NCBI GenBank assembly: GCA_964605095.1
Contig: CAZSBS010000241.1
Span: 1-7,576 of the forward strand
Origin: JAUWQU01 sp964605095
GTDB lineage: Bacteria > Planctomycetota > Phycisphaerae > SM23-33
Reading direction: 5' to 3'
DNA length: 7,576 bases
The position numbers and the translations under genes are program-made. This document shows positions 1-5,956 of this stretch, piece after piece (within the stretch, counting starts at the first letter, position 1; every line of letters begins with the position of its first letter). The notes under the pieces are model-generated. The model worked only from the letters and a program-made list of their open reading frames with translations. It did no database searches and had not been told where the DNA came from.

Positions 1-1
1 C

Positions 2-991
2 ACGCACCCGCCGCTGGACGACGAGCCGGCAATCAACTACATCATCCAGCGTGCCAGGCAGGCCAATCTCGCCCGCGTGCTGCCGGTAGGCTGCATCACC
101 AAGGGCCGGGAAGGCAAGGAACTGGCCGAGATGGGGATGATGACCGAGGCCGGCGCCGTAGCCTTCAGCGATGACGGCGAGGGCGTCGCCAGTTCGTCGA
201 TCATGCAGCGGGCCATGCAGTACGCCAGGATGCTCGACACCGCGCTGATGCAGCACTGCCAGGACCCGGACCTGGCCGGCGGGCACATGAACTCCGGGGC
301 GGTCGCCGTCAGGCTGGGTCTGGCGGGCCTAGCCGCGGCCGGGGAGGAAATCATGCTGCGGCGCGACCTGGAACTCGTCGAGCGAACGCGCTGCCGATAC
401 CATGTCCAGCACGTCTCCAGCGCCGGCAGTGTCGAGCTGCTGCGCCAGGCAAAGGCCGAGGGGCTGCCCGTTACGGCCGAGGCCGCGCCGCACCACCTGC
501 TGATGACCGATGCCGCCTGCATGAGCTACGACCCCAACTACAAGGTGAACCCGCCGCTCCGCTCGGCCAGGGACGTCGAGGCCCTTCGCTCGGGCGTCGC
601 CGACGGCACCATCGACTGCCTGGCGACCGACCACGCCCCCCACTCGGCCGAGGAAAAGGAACTGGAGTTCTCGCTTGCCCCGTTCGGCATCATATCGCTG
701 GAGTGCGCGCTGGGCTTGTACGTCAAGGCGCTTATCGGCTCCGGCGCGATGGACTGGCCTGCCCTGATCGCCCGGATGACCGCCAACCCCGCTCGCGTCC
801 TGCGCCGGCCTTTAGGCACGCTCGCCGTCGGGTGCGAGGCCGACGTGACGATAATCGACCCCAAACGGCGCTGGACCGTAAAAGTGGACCAGTGGCGAAG
901 CCGAAGCCGCAACTGCCCCTACGACGGATGGAAACTCACCGCCCGTGCCGTTGCCACAATCGTGGCCGGCCGGGTAAAATATGAGGCGTGA
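2..991 (+). CDS. pyrC: Dihydroorotase, type I, 5'-truncated by window edge
   Basis: Dihydroorotase catalyses the reversible cyclisation of N-carbamoyl-aspartate to dihydroorotate, the third step of cytoplasmic pyrimidine synthesis. The frame is open from base 2, and the first visible residues (THPPLDDEPAINYI) already match the family, so the GTG at 77 is not the start. About 330 codons are present, against roughly 420-430 in type I enzymes; the missing N-terminus holds the DxHxH metal site. Retained family motifs, in visible-residue numbering, are FSDDG (about 55-59, metal-site Asp), the His of QHCQD (85), the His of QHVSS (137), the APHH segment (about 162-165), YKVNPPLR (about 180-187) and TDHAPH with the catalytic Asp at 210 (bases 629-631). 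The C-terminus ends in the usual GRVKYEA-type tail. Small differences are HCQD where HCED is common and HVSS where HVST is common. The PilZ gene follows directly. Function is secure; the upstream context (often pyrB) cannot be seen. Confidence 0.95.
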   Translation, partial: THPPLDDEPAINYIIQRARQANLARVLPVGCITKGREGKELAEMGMMTEAGAVAFSDDGEGVASSSIMQRAMQYARMLDTALMQHCQDPDLAGGHMNSGAVAVRLGLAGLAAAGEEIMLRRDLELVERTRCRYHVQHVSSAGSVELLRQAKAEGLPVTAEAAPHHLLMTDAACMSYDPNYKVNPPLRSARDVEALRSGVADGTIDCLATDHAPHSAEEKELEFSLAPFGIISLECALGLYVKALIGSGAMDWPALIARMTANPARVLRRPLGTLAVGCEADVTIIDPKRRWTVKVDQWRSRSRNCPYDGWKLTARAVATIVAGRVKYEA

Positions 992-996
992 GGACT

Positions 997-1332
997 ATGG
1001 CACAGCCAAACATCGAACGCAGACAGTACCCCCGCCACGGGCTGTCGTGCCCCGCACGCCTGGTCGACGAGGCCGGCAGGCACCTGGCTTCGGGTAAGAC
1101 AGTCAACATCTCCGACGGCGGCCTGCTTATGCCGGCCGAGCCCAAGGCCACGCCCCTACCGGGCCAGCACCTCGACGTGAAACTATCGATCCCCCGCAGC
1201 ACCCCAAACACCTTCCTCATGCAGGCCTTCACCGCCAAGGCCATAGTGGTCCGCCACGACCAATCCGACGACGGCGCCGGCCGAGTCGCGGTCCGCTTCG
1301 AGCATCCGATAGACCTGGACCTCGAAGTCTGA
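997..1332 (+). CDS. Small single-domain PilZ protein, putative c-di-GMP receptor
   Basis: This is a 111-residue protein made of a single PilZ domain. Both signature motifs are present: RxxxR near the N-terminus (R9-QYP-R13, within ERRQYPR) and [D/N]xSxxG as N37-I-S39-DG-G42. In PilZ receptors these residues contact cyclic di-GMP, so binding is predicted. The rest is beta-rich and ends in a charged strand (VAVRFEHPID). No signal peptide, membrane segment or output domain is seen, so it probably acts in the cytoplasm by binding a partner; the target is unknown. The ATG at 997 is preferred because GAGG at 983-986 lies 10 bases upstream. The alternative is GTG at 988, which would overlap the pyrC stop as GTGA and add three residues (MRT). 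Either way it is tightly coupled to pyrC and probably co-transcribed. The family call is firm and the partner is not known. Confidence 0.85.
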   Translation: MAQPNIERRQYPRHGLSCPARLVDEAGRHLASGKTVNISDGGLLMPAEPKATPLPGQHLDVKLSIPRSTPNTFLMQAFTAKAIVVRHDQSDDGAGRVAVRFEHPIDLDLEV

Positions 1333-1352
1333 CGGTTCGTAGTGTGCCCGCC

Positions 1353-1373
1353 TGCCCCCAAGGGGTCAGGGCA
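1353..1373. terminator. Weak hairpin in the convergent pilZ/cytochrome junction
   Basis: Between the two convergent stop codons (1333-1384) the sequence can pair TGCCC (1353-1357) with GGGCA (1369-1373), or alternatively form a shorter CCCC-AA-GGGG hairpin (1356-1365). Neither is followed by a T-run on either strand, so it is not a classical intrinsic terminator. It is listed only because it is the sole structured sequence in the short space where both transcripts must end. Confidence 0.15.
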
Positions 1374-1384
1374 TATCAGGGATT

Positions 1385-3862
1385 CTAACGCTTTACGGCG
1401 TCACTACGAACAAGCCCCAACGGGTTTGTCGGGTCAACGTCCATTTCCGGCCAGACGATCTGGCCAAGGCGCTGCTCGGCAACCTGTGTGTAGGCGCCCA
1501 ACTCGTTGGCGTTGCAGTCCAGCCAGAGGGTGATACGGCGGAATTCCCCGGCCGAGAGAGAGACGTCGTAGTGCGACTTATCCAGATACTTAAGCAACGG
1601 CGACGCCATTGCGCCGAACTTGCCCGGAACCGTCCGCGAACCGCTTGCCTTGATTTCACCATTGGCGTAGCCGGTCTTCCAGAACGGGTAATAGAAGGCA
1701 TACTTGACCAGGCTCGCGTAGGTCATGTCGGGGCCTTTGCGCTCTTTGGCATGGCAGGAGGCGCACTTGGCGTCCAGCACCGGCTTGGCGAGCCGATACC
1801 AGTTATAGGGGATCGCGCCGTCGGCGACTTCCGGCTGGAGATCGGACGGCGCCCCGCGAAGGGCAATCGGAACCTCTCTCCGGATCTTGGGCGACGAGTT
1901 CTGGGGCTCGTGACATCCCACGCAGTAGAGGCTTTCACCGGCATGCACGTAGGTCGCGGACCTCATGGACCGCACCGCCAGCCCGCGCTCGTCGAGCAGT
2001 TGGAAGTACACGCCCTTGGCCACGGGGGCCTTGAAATAGACGCTGCCGTCCGCCTCGACCGGCACGACGCCCAGCGGCATCCGCGCCAGGCTCTCGGTGC
2101 CGTAGCCGATTTGCGGTTTGTTCATGACGGGGTTGAGTTGTGGGATTATCTGGATGACCCGCAGCCACTTGATCTTCGTGCCAGCCGGCATAGGCATGTC
2201 GCCGTCGTTGACGTTCATCACGCTGATCGTCGCGGGCGGGGCGTCCGCGGTCGCCCGCTCGCCCTGGTATGTCGCCGTCGGGATGATCGGCGGGACGGGC
2301 CGCGGCGCCAGCGGGATCGGGTGCATGACGCGGTCAACCTTCGTGGGCATGGCGCCGGCGGGGCAAATCAGCTCCTTGTTGCCGAACCGGTCCAGCAGGA
2401 TAATGTCCTGGCGATAAGTGCAGAGGTAATAGTCTTCGCTGAGAGGCCATGCCGCGGCGTAGTCGCCCCCCGCATCCGGCCAGGTGCTCTGGCCGGTGGT
2501 TATGCCCTTGACCTGGCTCATCATGCCGTCGTCGGCGACGCTCGTGTCGAGCATGACAAGCTGGCCGAACGAATGAGCGTGGTGCCCGGACGCGGTGGCA
2601 ATGTACTTGTTAGAATTGGGAACCGCGCGGATGTTCCACTCGCCAAAGGGTCGAAGCCGCCGGCCATCGGGCTTGCTGCTGTCGGCGTATGAGAGCGGAA
2701 GCGGGTAGTTGCCGTGCGGCGAGCGCGGGTCCCGGCCGTCGGGAAAGCAGGTCCAGATGTGGTGCGCGATGCAGTCGTCGCGGTCCACGTAGTCCCAGCG
2801 CGTGTAGACGATCCTGCCGTCGTTATCGACGCTGGGGTTCCATTCATTCGTCTCGTGATAGCTGATGGGGATGATGTCCGAGCCGTCGTCCTTCATCGAG
2901 TGTAGCGCGAAGGTCATGAGCGGGCGGGCCGCGCTGCATCGCAGATACCCGCCGCGCCGCTCGGATATGAAGGCGATACGCCCGTTCGGCAGCCAGATCG
3001 GGTCGAAGTCGTTCTGGCTGCTATCCATGACGGCCTGCTCATTGAAGTTGACCACGCCGTCGGTAAGCTGGGTGAGCCTTGAGCCGTTCACATTCACGGT
3101 GAAGATGTGGTAGCACTTGTCCGTGACGTTGTTCCATGCGAATGCGATGCGCCGGGCGTCGAATGAAAGATCGGGGCGAAGAAACGCTCCGCCGGAGAGG
3201 CTCTTGCCCTTGAACCTGCCATTGTCCACGACTGATTCAGCCAGCACGTTGACGATGCTGGGGCTGACCTTGAAGTTCCGCAGGATGAATATCCCGCCGC
3301 CGGGCCTGGCGTTCCATCCCACGTATTGATCCACCATGTGATAATCGCCGCCAGGCTTGATGTAACCCATGAAGAGAAGGTCATCGAAGGCCAGCAGAGG
3401 GTTGGCGAGCGCCGCCTGCCGCGTGACCGCGCGCAGTTGCAAATAGAGCGCCTTGATCTGCGCCGCATCCCCTGACTGTCGAGCGGCCTCGGCCTGGGCG
3501 GCGATGTTGCTCACGTTCTTCTCAAATGTCCGCAAATCCGGGGCGCCCGGCGTTTTCCCTAGGTTGGCCAGCAGCGCCCGCGTGCGACGGAGCTGAACGT
3601 CAAGCGGGCTCTTATCACCGGAAAGCAGCAGGGATTGCTCATCCAAGACGTGCGGGTTCTTCCCGGGTTCAGCCAGCTTCTTGGCTTTCAGGCTGGCTTC
3701 GATCTGACCATACTCTGAATCCCATAGAGCCCGGATGGCCGGTTCCCACGGCTGGGCGACGGGTGCCGCGGCCAGAGCGACATCGCCGGCGCCGCCGCCG
3801 ATGAAGACCAGGCAGATGCACGCGATTGCCAGGCAAGTTTCAGGACGTCGAGAACAAAGCAT
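1385..3862 (-). CDS. Secreted dihaem protein related to hydrazine synthase alpha subunit (HzsA-like)
   Basis: This is an 825-residue exported c-type cytochrome. The ATG at 3862 is chosen because a perfect GGAGG lies 7 bases upstream and it begins a good signal peptide (MLCSRRPETCLAIACICLVF, cut near ALA/AAP at about 29-34). A TTG 27 bases further upstream keeps the frame but has no such support. An N-terminal helical part (about 35-165) is followed by a propeller-like region with TolB/PD40-type strands: SFDARRIAFAW (about 233-243), DPIWLPNGRIAFISERRGG (287-305) and NPSVDNDGRIVYTRWDYVDR (342-361). A middle domain carries CVGCH (647-651), and a C-terminal cytochrome domain carries CASCH (700-704) and ends ITLWLDCNANELGAY. 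Length and order match hydrazine synthase alpha (about 800 residues: propeller, haem I domain, haem II domain). Cys309, Cys364 and Cys372 could contribute to a metal site near haem I. No beta/gamma subunit genes adjoin it, so hydrazine synthesis is not implied. The redox role is unknown, and the Sec and cytochrome c maturation route is inferred. Confidence 0.85.
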   Translation of the reverse strand: MLCSRRPETCLAIACICLVFIGGGAGDVALAAAPVAQPWEPAIRALWDSEYGQIEASLKAKKLAEPGKNPHVLDEQSLLLSGDKSPLDVQLRRTRALLANLGKTPGAPDLRTFEKNVSNIAAQAEAARQSGDAAQIKALYLQLRAVTRQAALANPLLAFDDLLFMGYIKPGGDYHMVDQYVGWNARPGGGIFILRNFKVSPSIVNVLAESVVDNGRFKGKSLSGGAFLRPDLSFDARRIAFAWNNVTDKCYHIFTVNVNGSRLTQLTDGVVNFNEQAVMDSSQNDFDPIWLPNGRIAFISERRGGYLRCSAARPLMTFALHSMKDDGSDIIPISYHETNEWNPSVDNDGRIVYTRWDYVDRDDCIAHHIWTCFPDGRDPRSPHGNYPLPLSYADSSKPDGRRLRPFGEWNIRAVPNSNKYIATASGHHAHSFGQLVMLDTSVADDGMMSQVKGITTGQSTWPDAGGDYAAAWPLSEDYYLCTYRQDIILLDRFGNKELICPAGAMPTKVDRVMHPIPLAPRPVPPIIPTATYQGERATADAPPATISVMNVNDGDMPMPAGTKIKWLRVIQIIPQLNPVMNKPQIGYGTESLARMPLGVVPVEADGSVYFKAPVAKGVYFQLLDERGLAVRSMRSATYVHAGESLYCVGCHEPQNSSPKIRREVPIALRGAPSDLQPEVADGAIPYNWYRLAKPVLDAKCASCHAKERKGPDMTYASLVKYAFYYPFWKTGYANGEIKASGSRTVPGKFGAMASPLLKYLDKSHYDVSLSAGEFRRITLWLDCNANELGAYTQVAEQRLGQIVWPEMDVDPTNPLGLVRSDAVKR

Positions 3863-3869
3863 GCTGGAG

Positions 3870-3874
3870 CCTCC
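3870..3874 (-). promoter_or_regulatory. Shine-Dalgarno GGAGG for the HzsA-like gene
   Basis: On the - strand a perfect GGAGG stands 7 bases before the ATG at 3862-3860. It decides the start: the longer TTG frame at 3889 would place this motif inside the coding sequence and would add nine residues ahead of an already complete signal peptide. Confidence 0.75.
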
Positions 3875-3930
3875 GGCTCGAGATGCCAAGCACCAGTTAC
3901 CGCTGCCGACCGCCGCCAGCGCTCGTAATC

Positions 3931-3958
3931 ATTTTACCGCGCGCCGAGCCTACGACAA
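3931..3958 (-). promoter_or_regulatory. Candidate sigma-70 promoter for the HzsA-like gene
   Basis: Read on the - strand, TTGTCG (3958-3953) and TAAAAT (3936-3931) are separated by 16 bases. They match the -35 and -10 consensus at 4/6 and 5/6 positions. TAAAAT sits in an unusually AT-rich patch of this GC-rich spacer. The implied leader before the ATG at 3862 is about 60 bases. This is a by-eye match only; promoter consensus in planctomycete-like bacteria is less certain than in E. coli. Confidence 0.35.
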
Positions 3959-3970
3959 GCGAGTTCTCGC
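3959..3970. promoter_or_regulatory. Palindrome GCGAG-TT-CTCGC abutting the candidate -35 box
   Basis: This is a 5-base inverted repeat with a TT centre, immediately upstream (in the - strand sense) of the candidate -35 box of the cytochrome gene and inside the divergent spacer shared with the GH43-like gene. The position suits an operator or activator site. A 5+5 palindrome is short enough to arise by chance at this GC content, and no second copy was seen in the spacer. Confidence 0.25.
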
Positions 3971-4059
3971 CTAAGCCTGGGCCGAGGGTAGGGCCGTGCT
4001 ATCGCCGCCCCGGCCGGTTATGATTGTGGCGTACTCAGTCGCAGTCCAGGCCTTGGATT

Positions 4060-4064
4060 AAGGA
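4060..4064 (+). promoter_or_regulatory. Shine-Dalgarno AAGGA for the GH43-like gene
   Basis: AAGGA lies 7 bases before the ATG at 4072. This supports that start over an in-frame TTG at 4024, which would put 16 unrelated polar residues in front of the signal peptide. A -10-like TATGAT occurs at 4019-4024, but no -35 box was found at the right distance. Confidence 0.65.
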
Positions 4065-4071
4065 ATCGCGT

Positions 4072-5067
4072 ATGTCACGATCTACGCCGCTTCTGGTAGT
4101 TACGCTCCTGCTTGTTGGCGGATCCCGCCCGGCGGCTTCCGCACCGGCCGGGGCAACTCCCGCGCCAGCCCCCGTCGCGACCGCCGCCAAGGCCCAGCCC
4201 TCTGCAACGCCCGCCGCATCGCCCTGGCAGACTGACGAGCAGCCCGTCTACTCCGATCCGGATGACAATTGGGCCAAGGATCCTTCGGTCATCAAGGCGG
4301 GCGACACGTACTATATGTTCTACACCAGCGCCAACCCGTGGCAGGGCGACGGCACCGGCGGCAAAGGGGAGCCGCGAATCGACTACGCCACCTCGCCGGA
4401 TGGCCTGAAATGGACACGGCAGGGTGTGGCGATTGAGAAGGGCAAGCCGGGCGAATGGGATGATGCGCGCCCGCAGGCGCCGGCCAAGCCAATCCTGAAG
4501 GATGGCGTCTACTACATGTATTATGCCGGGGCGGGCAAGCAAGTGTGCGTCGGGTATGCCACGTCCACCGACCTCGTTCACTGGAAGAAAAGCCCCGACA
4601 ACCCGGTGATTCGCCCCGGAAAAGCCAATGACCCCTTCGTCTACTTAGAGGATGGGGTCTATTATCTGTTCTTCAACGACCATGGCGAACGGGTTCACTA
4701 CGTCACGTCCAAGGACATGGTCCATTGGTCGTCGCCGCCCATCGCGACCGGCGCCGTCGGGGAAGGCAACATCGTGCTGAAGGACCACGGCGTCTACACC
4801 ATGCTCACCGCCGTCGGGTGGTCTCATAAAGGAGAGTACTACAAGTCATGGACCTCCAAGGGCCTCACCGGATTCCAGGACCACGGGAAACTCAAGATCA
4901 AGTTGCCGACATGGGCGTCCGGCGCGTTTGGCCACGGCGACGTCATCCAGCGAGATAACCAGTATTGGCTGTACTTCCAGGCCACCAATACCGTCGGGAA
5001 GGTTTTCCAGATCGGCCTGGCCAAGCACCCGATCCATCCCATCGGCCTCGATGATGCAAATGATTGA
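4072..5067 (+). CDS. Secreted GH43-like five-bladed beta-propeller glycosidase
   Basis: This is a 331-residue exported protein. Residues 1-24 (MSRSTPLLVVTLLLVGG, then AASA) form a signal peptide. Residues 25-51 are an Ala/Pro-rich linker, followed by five blade-like repeats of the pattern DP-x-hydrophobic ... DG-x-YY-aromatic: DPSVIKAGDTYYMFYTS (70-86), ILKDGVYYMYYAG (141-153), NDPFVYLEDGVYYLFFND (186-203), GEGNIVLKDHGVYTML (230-245) and GHGDVIQRDNQYWLYFQ (287-303). This is the five-bladed fold of GH43/GH32-type enzymes (clans GH-F/GH-J) and GH130. In GH43 the acidic triad comes from blades 1, 3 and 4; Asp70, Asp187 and Glu231 fit as base, modulator and acid, and His288 in blade 5 fits the metal-site His. 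The active site therefore looks intact, but the substrate cannot be read; arabinan- or xylan-type linkages are typical of the family. It is divergent from the cytochrome gene and convergent with the SGNH gene. GH130 or an uncharacterised propeller family remain alternatives. Confidence 0.8.
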   Translation: MSRSTPLLVVTLLLVGGSRPAASAPAGATPAPAPVATAAKAQPSATPAASPWQTDEQPVYSDPDDNWAKDPSVIKAGDTYYMFYTSANPWQGDGTGGKGEPRIDYATSPDGLKWTRQGVAIEKGKPGEWDDARPQAPAKPILKDGVYYMYYAGAGKQVCVGYATSTDLVHWKKSPDNPVIRPGKANDPFVYLEDGVYYLFFNDHGERVHYVTSKDMVHWSSPPIATGAVGEGNIVLKDHGVYTMLTAVGWSHKGEYYKSWTSKGLTGFQDHGKLKIKLPTWASGAFGHGDVIQRDNQYWLYFQATNTVGKVFQIGLAKHPIHPIGLDDAND

Positions 5068-5103
5068 TCGCCGGCAGGATGAAGGGCTCGCAGAGGACTA
5101 TCT

Positions 5104-5826
5104 TCATTCCTTCGGGGCCTCGGTCGGCGCCGCCTTGCCGGTCAGAGCCTTCAAGACGGTGGCGGCTAACACCTTCGCTCCTTCTGCGTTGGGGTGGACA
5201 TTGTCCGGCAGAAGGCTATCCTTGCCCTTAAGGGGAGTATGGACATCGATTATGCCCAGGTTCATATCCTTGGCAACCTTGGTGATTACCGGAATCTCCT
5301 CAAGCACGTTGGGGTCGTTGATGCCCCAGTTGCCGTTCTTGGCGACGTACGGCGGATAGCAGATGAATATGCGCGGCTTGCCGGGGGTTTCGGCGAACTG
5401 CTTGACCATATCCTTGTAATCGGCCTCGAAGTCCTTCTTGAAGTACCGCCAGTTCTGCGGCTTGGTGTCATTGGTGCCGAGCATTATCACCACGACATCC
5501 GGGGCGAAGTCCTTGGCGGCCTTGAACGCGCCTACTTTCTGATATGGCCCGTCGCCGCTGTTCATGAGAGTCTTGGCGCTGACGCCGAAGTTCTTGACAT
5601 TCCACTTTTCGCCCAGCATCCCGCGGACCTGATCGGGCCACGACCGGCCTCTGCCTGCCCCGACGCCGGCGGTTATGCTGTCGCCCACGCAGGCAAGCTT
5701 GATCGGCTGTTTATACTTGCCGATATCGATCGGGGTGTTGTCCGCCGCCATCGCGGCTGCGGGCAATACAACCGAAGCAACGAGCAATGCCAACAACAGC
5801 CGCCGTGTGATCTTCGACATGGTCAT
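5104..5826 (-). CDS. Secreted SGNH/GDSL-family hydrolase, probable carbohydrate esterase or lipase-like
   Basis: This is a 240-residue exported serine hydrolase. It starts at the ATG at 5826, where AAAGGAA lies upstream with AGGA 7 bases away; an in-frame opening further upstream to 6066 overlaps purD and is not used. The signal peptide is MTMSKITRRLLLALLVASVV plus LPAAAMA (1-27). All four SGNH blocks are present: GDSIT with the nucleophile Ser50, the block II Gly81 in NFGVSAKT, GTND with Asn119, and DNVHP with Asp208 and His211. The LGTNDTKPQNW segment resembles a branch of acetylesterase/arylesterase-like SGNH proteins common in polysaccharide-degrading bacteria, but this is recalled resemblance only. 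The length (about 213 mature residues) is normal for a single-domain enzyme, and no lipobox or anchor is seen. It faces the GH43-like gene tail to tail with a 36-base gap, so an esterase partner role is plausible. It follows purD by 118 bases on the same strand. Confidence 0.88.
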   Translation of the reverse strand: MTMSKITRRLLLALLVASVVLPAAAMAADNTPIDIGKYKQPIKLACVGDSITAGVGAGRGRSWPDQVRGMLGEKWNVKNFGVSAKTLMNSGDGPYQKVGAFKAAKDFAPDVVVIMLGTNDTKPQNWRYFKKDFEADYKDMVKQFAETPGKPRIFICYPPYVAKNGNWGINDPNVLEEIPVITKVAKDMNLGIIDVHTPLKGKDSLLPDNVHPNAEGAKVLAATVLKALTGKAAPTEAPKE

Positions 5827-5832
5827 GTCTGC

Positions 5833-5839
5833 TTCCTTT
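5833..5839 (-). promoter_or_regulatory. Shine-Dalgarno AAAGGAA for the SGNH hydrolase gene
   Basis: On the - strand AAAGGAA precedes the ATG at 5826, with the AGGA core 7 bases away. The second in-frame ATG at 5820 would have a 13-base spacing, so 5826 is preferred. A TTGACG at 5901-5896 could be a -35 box, but no acceptable -10 follows it. Confidence 0.6.
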
Positions 5840-5913
5840 CTCTTGCAGTTTTCTGGGCCCCGGCTCGGCGCGTCACATTCGCGGCCAAGGGATTCCGTCA
5901 AACGCCTTTTCAT

Positions 5914-5956
5914 GTTCCGGGTTCCGCCAATCGTCTTCAACCGGCTACCGGCTACC
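5914..5956. repeat. Heptad-type intergenic repeat overlapping the purD 3' end
   Basis: This contains GTTCCGG-GTTCCGC-C (5914-5928, two near-identical 7-mers) and, 12 bases on, CCGGCTA-CCGGCTA-CC (5941-5956, two exact 7-mers). Both words recur on the other side of purD: GTTCCGGGTTCC is identical at 7472-7483, GGTTCCGCC at 5920-5928 is identical at 7492-7500, and CCGGCTACCGGCTAC matches 7511-7525 at 14 of 15 bases. The second part overlaps the last codons and TAG stop (5945-5947) of purD. Confidence 0.6.

Noticed and set aside
1571..2692. + strand open frame (373 codons) opposite the HzsA-like gene
   Set aside because: The translation is Arg/Gly/His-rich without recognisable domains, and it lies entirely inside a real gene whose haem and propeller motifs are in the opposite frame.
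3815..3862. Lipoprotein signal in the HzsA-like N-terminus (several Cys in the hydrophobic segment)
   Set aside because: The Cys residues sit within the hydrophobic core rather than after it, with too short a preceding segment, while an ALA-type cleavage site follows; ordinary signal peptidase I cleavage is more likely.
1385..3862. True hydrazine synthase and an anammox organism
   Set aside because: There are no beta/gamma subunit genes next to it, Asn replaces the expected Tyr after the first haem motif, and the neighbours are sugar-active enzymes.
3863..3889. TTG start nine codons upstream for the HzsA-like protein
   Set aside because: The GGAGG ribosome binding site lies inside this extension and fits the ATG at 3862 perfectly.
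5896..5901. TTGACG as a -35 box for the SGNH gene
   Set aside because: Sequences 16-18 bases downstream do not resemble a -10 box.
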